Of a DNA stretch of 38,584 nucleotides, positions 35,556-38,584 are shown piece after piece; positions within the stretch are counted from its first letter, which is position 1; every line of letters begins with the position of its first letter. This stretch comes from Bacteroidales bacterium. Lineage in GTDB: Bacteria > Bacteroidota > Bacteroidia > Bacteroidales > F082. The DNA lies in contig JAGYLH010000023.1 of assembly GCA_018400955.1 (NCBI GenBank), positions 1 to 38,584 on the forward strand, given 5' to 3'. Below the pieces are notes generated by a model. That model was not told the origin of the DNA, made no database searches, and saw only the letters and a program-made list of their open reading frames with translations. The translations under genes were made by a program, and so were the position numbers.

Positions 35556-36524
35556 TTAATGAATTGTTTTATTTTTTGAAAACTTTTTAAGATTCCAAGG
35601 CAACTCGTTGTAGCCATATGCCTCGGCAGGAAAAACAGCTCCTTGTCCTGAACGCTCGATTACCAAACCGCCTTTTTCCGGATTTAGCAACCATTCCAGA
35701 AACATGTCGGCAGCTTGCCTGTTGGGGGCTTCGTCGAGCAAAGTAATCCCATAGGTTATTGATTCGCCAGGCATGACAATTGTTTCATTTGGCCTGCTGC
35801 CCCTGATGTTCACCGAAACACCGGCATACCATTGATCAAGGTGTGGATTGGAAAGGTTGATAGAATCGGGCAATTTTAAATATCGCAAACCATGCTGAAC
35901 AGCAACGCTTTCATAAATAAAAATGTAGTCAATGGTTTGGGTTTCAAGCAAAGCCAGCAAATCAGTTTCCTTGGGACGCTCATAATAATCAGGGCCACTT
36001 AGTATAGCAGGAATAAGCTCTTTTTGACCATAGTATTTCTCAGCCAACAACAACAGCAAGCGTGTGCGGTAACCGCAAGGGTCGGCATGGGGGTCGGAGG
36101 CCCCTTTTTTCACCCCTTCCCTTTGTAGTATTTGAATCCAGTTTACTGTGTCAATTTCATTTGCAAATGCAGCCTTATCAGTAAAAGCCAAGACCATCCC
36201 ATTGGTGGCAAAAAGCAAGTTGAAAGCAGCATAGTCCGGTATCAGCATTTTGTTTATCAATTGATAATCGGCAGATGCAATAATATCTGCGTTTCGCTTA
36301 AGGTCGGTCACCTTGCGGATGGTATGCACAGAACCTGCTGCTTCGGAAACCACCTTAATATGTGGATAGTCATTCTCAAATTCCCGGGCCATCTCACGTA
36401 GGGGATAGCTCAAACTTCCGGCATGGAAAATCACCAGCCTTACTTCGTGAGGCTGCCAACAGGCTTGCAAAGCAAAAACCAGCAAAGCCAGCATAAGGAG
36501 CTTTCTTAAAGAAGAATACATCAT
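35556..36524 (-). CDS. wtpA: Tungstate/molybdate-binding lipoprotein (WtpA-like)
   Basis: Solute-binding protein of 322 aa with a lipoprotein signal (KLLMLALLVFALQAC, lipobox LQAC). The mature start VRLVIFHAGSLSYPLREMAR and the following SEAAGSVHTIRKVTDLKRNA, then ADIIASADYQLINKMLIPDY are the hallmarks of the WtpA/ModA oxyanion binders. ASDPHADPCGYRTRLLLLLA adds further ligand residues, and ESITYGITLLDEAPNRQAAD ends the fold. It captures tungstate or molybdate for an ABC importer. The permease and ATPase genes are not next to it. It overlaps the regulator gene by four bases (ATGA). Confidence 0.92.
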   Translation of the reverse strand: MMYSSLRKLLMLALLVFALQACWQPHEVRLVIFHAGSLSYPLREMAREFENDYPHIKVVSEAAGSVHTIRKVTDLKRNADIIASADYQLINKMLIPDYAAFNLLFATNGMVLAFTDKAAFANEIDTVNWIQILQREGVKKGASDPHADPCGYRTRLLLLLAEKYYGQKELIPAILSGPDYYERPKETDLLALLETQTIDYIFIYESVAVQHGLRYLKLPDSINLSNPHLDQWYAGVSVNIRGSRPNETIVMPGESITYGITLLDEAPNRQAADMFLEWLLNPEKGGLVIERSGQGAVFPAEAYGYNELPWNLKKFSKNKTIH

Positions 36525-36907
36525 ATTTTGCTTAGGTTATTCCTAAATTCCTTAAATGCTTCTTCCACCTGATCATCAAATTTTTGCTGAAGTGCGCGGT
36601 AAGCCTCCAATAATTTGAAGGCAGCCGGCGTAAGAGCTGAAGCTCCGCCATCCTTACCTCCCCTATGCTTCTCTATTAATTGATAGCCCAATACTTCCTC
36701 GGCCTGCTCAAGATCGCCCCAAGCTTTGCGATAGCTGATATCAAGTGCCTCTGCCGCAGCCTTTAGCGAACCTTTTTGACCAATCAACTCAATGAGTTTA
36801 TAGGTGCTGTCATGGATATGGCCATCACCTGTAATATTGGACAACCATATCTTATAATTCAAAAAAACGTCTTTTCTGGTAGGTTTTGGGGGCTTGTCCA
36901 TAATCAT
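36521..36907 (-). CDS. ModE-like winged-helix regulator without molybdate-binding domain
   Basis: DNA-binding protein of 128 aa matching the N-terminal winged-helix domain of ModE: HDSTYKLIELIGQKGSLKAA, then AAEALDISYRKAWGDLEQAE, then KHRGGKDGGASALTPAAFKL. The C-terminal TOBE/Mop domains that sense molybdate in E. coli ModE are absent, as in many short ModE-like proteins. Two in-frame ATGs (36907 and 36901) are possible starts. It is transcribed first and is coupled to the binding-lipoprotein gene, so it probably controls its own unit. Confidence 0.88.
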   Translation of the reverse strand: MIMDKPPKPTRKDVFLNYKIWLSNITGDGHIHDSTYKLIELIGQKGSLKAAAEALDISYRKAWGDLEQAEEVLGYQLIEKHRGGKDGGASALTPAAFKLLEAYRALQQKFDDQVEEAFKEFRNNLSKI

Positions 36908-36925
36908 TTACATTTAGTAACCGGG

Positions 36926-36933
36926 CAAAAATA
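36926..36933 (-). promoter_or_regulatory. Candidate -7 box for the ModE/WtpA/ALDH unit
   Basis: TATTTTTG on the minus strand (36933 to 36926) fits TAnnTTTG and lies 18 bases ahead of the first ATG at 36907. No TTG was found at the -33 spacing, so support is partial. Confidence 0.35.
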
Positions 36934-37095
36934 ATGTTTTTTGACGATATGGATAAGTTTGCATATCGATCTCTTTCTAAAAATATAGTTGTGTTGACTC
37001 GATCAACCTAAACATGAAAATTGCAATACAATCCAAAAATTTCAAAGTGCCTTTTGAGAAAACATGCAAAAAAAAAAGAAATAGATTTAACCATT

Positions 37096-38584
37096 TTAAT
37101 AAGCAGCATCCCTTCCGGCCATATGCACCAATCCTCTGAGCAAATTATTGAATTCGTGCGCTTTAATAAGCTCTTCAAGACTGAGAATCATGCGATACTG
37201 CCATTTATTCTCAGGGTCGCTGGGCTTATTAATTTGTTCTTTATCGGTTTGGTCCCATCGCAGGCTTCCATCCATAGCAATTAAATCCTGCATGGGAAAT
37301 ATTGTCCACATAGCTGGTGAATGAAGGTGTTGCTCGATGATTTGCCTGCATATCCATGGCTCGGCAAAAAAAGGTGCCTGATCGTTATGACCCAAAACAT
37401 GCTTGTAAAAGCGCTGTGTTTTCTCCCGATCCTTTTCCCACCAGCCCCGCACGGTTTCCATATCGTGTGTTGAGGTGGTGCACACACTGAGGTAAGGCGC
37501 ATCGTTCGGATGGGCAAAAGTGACCCTCGGGTTTTTCGGCATACGTTGAATCTCAAGGCTAAGGATATTAAGAGCGGCCATCACCTCAGGGACTGAATCA
37601 GGAACCATACCCAGGTCCTCGCCACAAACCAGCATATTGGATGCTCCAACAATGGAAGGCAAAATATTCATGGCCTCATGCTTCCAGAATTCATCATGCC
37701 TTTTGTAGAAGAAGTGAATATACAATTCATTTAATATTTCCTTTTTCTCTTCACTAAGTTCACGATAGGAGTAGGAATAGTGGAAAGCAATGCGGGGATG
37801 CCATGCTGCATGTGGGCTGTATGGATCACGAATAAAAAGCACTTCATCGAGCAGGCTCATCAAACCATCCCGGATAATGATTTCCTTTCTACCCATACCT
37901 TCAACTTCACCCTTGGGTGTGAGTAGGTTATAAATTTTGCGCTGTGTATCAAATTCAGGCTTTAATTCAAAAACATTATACTCGGTTTCGGTGAGGTATT
38001 TTTTTCGAACTTCATCCGTATATTCACCAAAAAAGTCGTGCAGAAAATGCCCGCGTATGTATGGTCTTGTATAGCGTTCAGCATCAAACCATAGCCCCCA
38101 GTCTTCGATTTCACTTATTGACAAAGGCAATCCGGGTTTGAAATAGCCTAACAAGCCATGCAGGTTTTCTACAGGAATTTCCCAAATCCTGAAAAAGCCA
38201 AGTATGTGGTCAATGCGGTAGGCATCAAAATACTTTTCCATCATTTCGAGGCGCTTGCGCCACCATAAATAACCATCTTTGGCCATTTCTTCCCAGTTGT
38301 AGGTAGGGAATCCCCAGTTTTGACCCATAATGGCAAAATCGTCAGGTGGAGCCCCAGCCTGCCCTTTCAGGTTGAAAAGCTCCGGCTCGGTCCATGCCTC
38401 AATGCTGTCGGGACTGATACCAATAGGGATGTCACCTTTGATACCAATACGCTTTTCGTGGGCATATACTACGGCCTCTTTCAATTGCTTATCCAAATGA
38501 TATTGAATAAAATAGTGAACTGCAATATGCTCATGAAAATCGTTCGCCGGATTGGACAGTTCAGCTACTTTAGCAGGGTCATAC
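37096..38584 (-). CDS. malQ: 4-alpha-glucanotransferase (GH77), C-terminal part
   Basis: Amylomaltase that disproportionates alpha-1,4-glucans in the cytoplasm. About 495 C-terminal residues are in the window. The frame stays open through 38584, so the N-terminus, which in Bacteroidota often carries starch-binding modules, lies outside. The GH77 signature is GDIPIGISPDSIEAW. The nucleophile Asp is in FDAYRIDHILGFFRIW, the acid/base Glu in LVCGEDLGMVPDSV and the third Asp in TSTHDMETVRGWW. The pattern TEPELFNLKGQAGAPPDDFA is typical of the larger DPE2-like group. It lies upstream of, and is not obviously linked to, the metal-oxyanion unit. Confidence 0.94.
   Translation of the reverse strand, partial: YDPAKVAELSNPANDFHEHIAVHYFIQYHLDKQLKEAVVYAHEKRIGIKGDIPIGISPDSIEAWTEPELFNLKGQAGAPPDDFAIMGQNWGFPTYNWEEMAKDGYLWWRKRLEMMEKYFDAYRIDHILGFFRIWEIPVENLHGLLGYFKPGLPLSISEIEDWGLWFDAERYTRPYIRGHFLHDFFGEYTDEVRKKYLTETEYNVFELKPEFDTQRKIYNLLTPKGEVEGMGRKEIIIRDGLMSLLDEVLFIRDPYSPHAAWHPRIAFHYSYSYRELSEEKKEILNELYIHFFYKRHDEFWKHEAMNILPSIVGASNMLVCGEDLGMVPDSVPEVMAALNILSLEIQRMPKNPRVTFAHPNDAPYLSVCTTSTHDMETVRGWWEKDREKTQRFYKHVLGHNDQAPFFAEPWICRQIIEQHLHSPAMWTIFPMQDLIAMDGSLRWDQTDKEQINKPSDPENKWQYRMILSLEELIKAHEFNNLLRGLVHMAGRDAAY

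Noticed and set aside
1-38584. CRISPR arrays, tRNA or rRNA genes
   Set aside because: No regularly spaced direct repeats, and no tRNA-like or rRNA-like segments were recognised on reading either strand.

Overview
The window looks like a Bacteroidota chromosome, probably a free-living or environmental member of the Bacteroidales-type lineages. The evidence is a Bacteroidota promoter (-7 TAnnTTTG) in front of the polysaccharide operon, no Shine-Dalgarno-like leaders, a PS-10 (S37) peptidase, a fragment resembling the C-terminal region of type IX secreted proteins, a LytTR regulator and moderate-to-low GC. The genus cannot be fixed from the sequence alone.

Positions 1-2040 hold broken coding remnants and a PAS / histidine-kinase-like / receiver protein. 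Its kinase core has lost ATP-binding motifs and its 5' end is scattered over several frames.

Positions 2100-25645 form one long, tightly packed + strand surface-polysaccharide operon. It starts with an outer-membrane export lipoprotein (Wza type) and a chain-length regulator / tyrosine kinase (Wzc type). Next come GDP-mannose 4,6-dehydratase and GDP-fucose synthase, then an ABC exporter (Wzm, and Wzt with a C-terminal carbohydrate-binding-like domain). After these lie twelve glycosyltransferases (seven GT-A/GT2, five GT-B), two hexapeptide acyltransferases, a multi-membrane-span Wzy-like polymerase and a membrane O-acyltransferase. Export parts of the ABC pathway and of the Wzy/Wzc/Wza pathway therefore sit together, while no initiating sugar-phosphate transferase and no Wzx flippase is present.

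Positions 25646-26652 contain two hairpins inside an IS-end-like inverted repeat, an intrinsic terminator and a divergent cis-prenyltransferase (UppS family) in which several catalytic residues are replaced. A SanA/YdcF-type membrane protein (26668-27345, minus) converges on it.

Positions 27346-29674 are a scrapyard: a frameshifted IS5-type transposase, a stand-alone LytTR domain, a 5'-truncated secreted-protein tail, a small protein with a signal peptide and a C-terminal sorting-like segment, and another frame-broken ORF. A perfect 23-bp inverted repeat joins the LytTR gene to the truncated secreted-protein gene.

From 29675 to the end, genes are on the minus strand. One group is an S37 peptidase, a sodium:solute symporter and an EamA transporter. 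A second is a ModE-like regulator, a WtpA-like tungstate/molybdate-binding lipoprotein and an ALDH7-type aldehyde dehydrogenase ending in a strong terminator. The last is the C-terminal part of a GH77 4-alpha-glucanotransferase that runs off the window.
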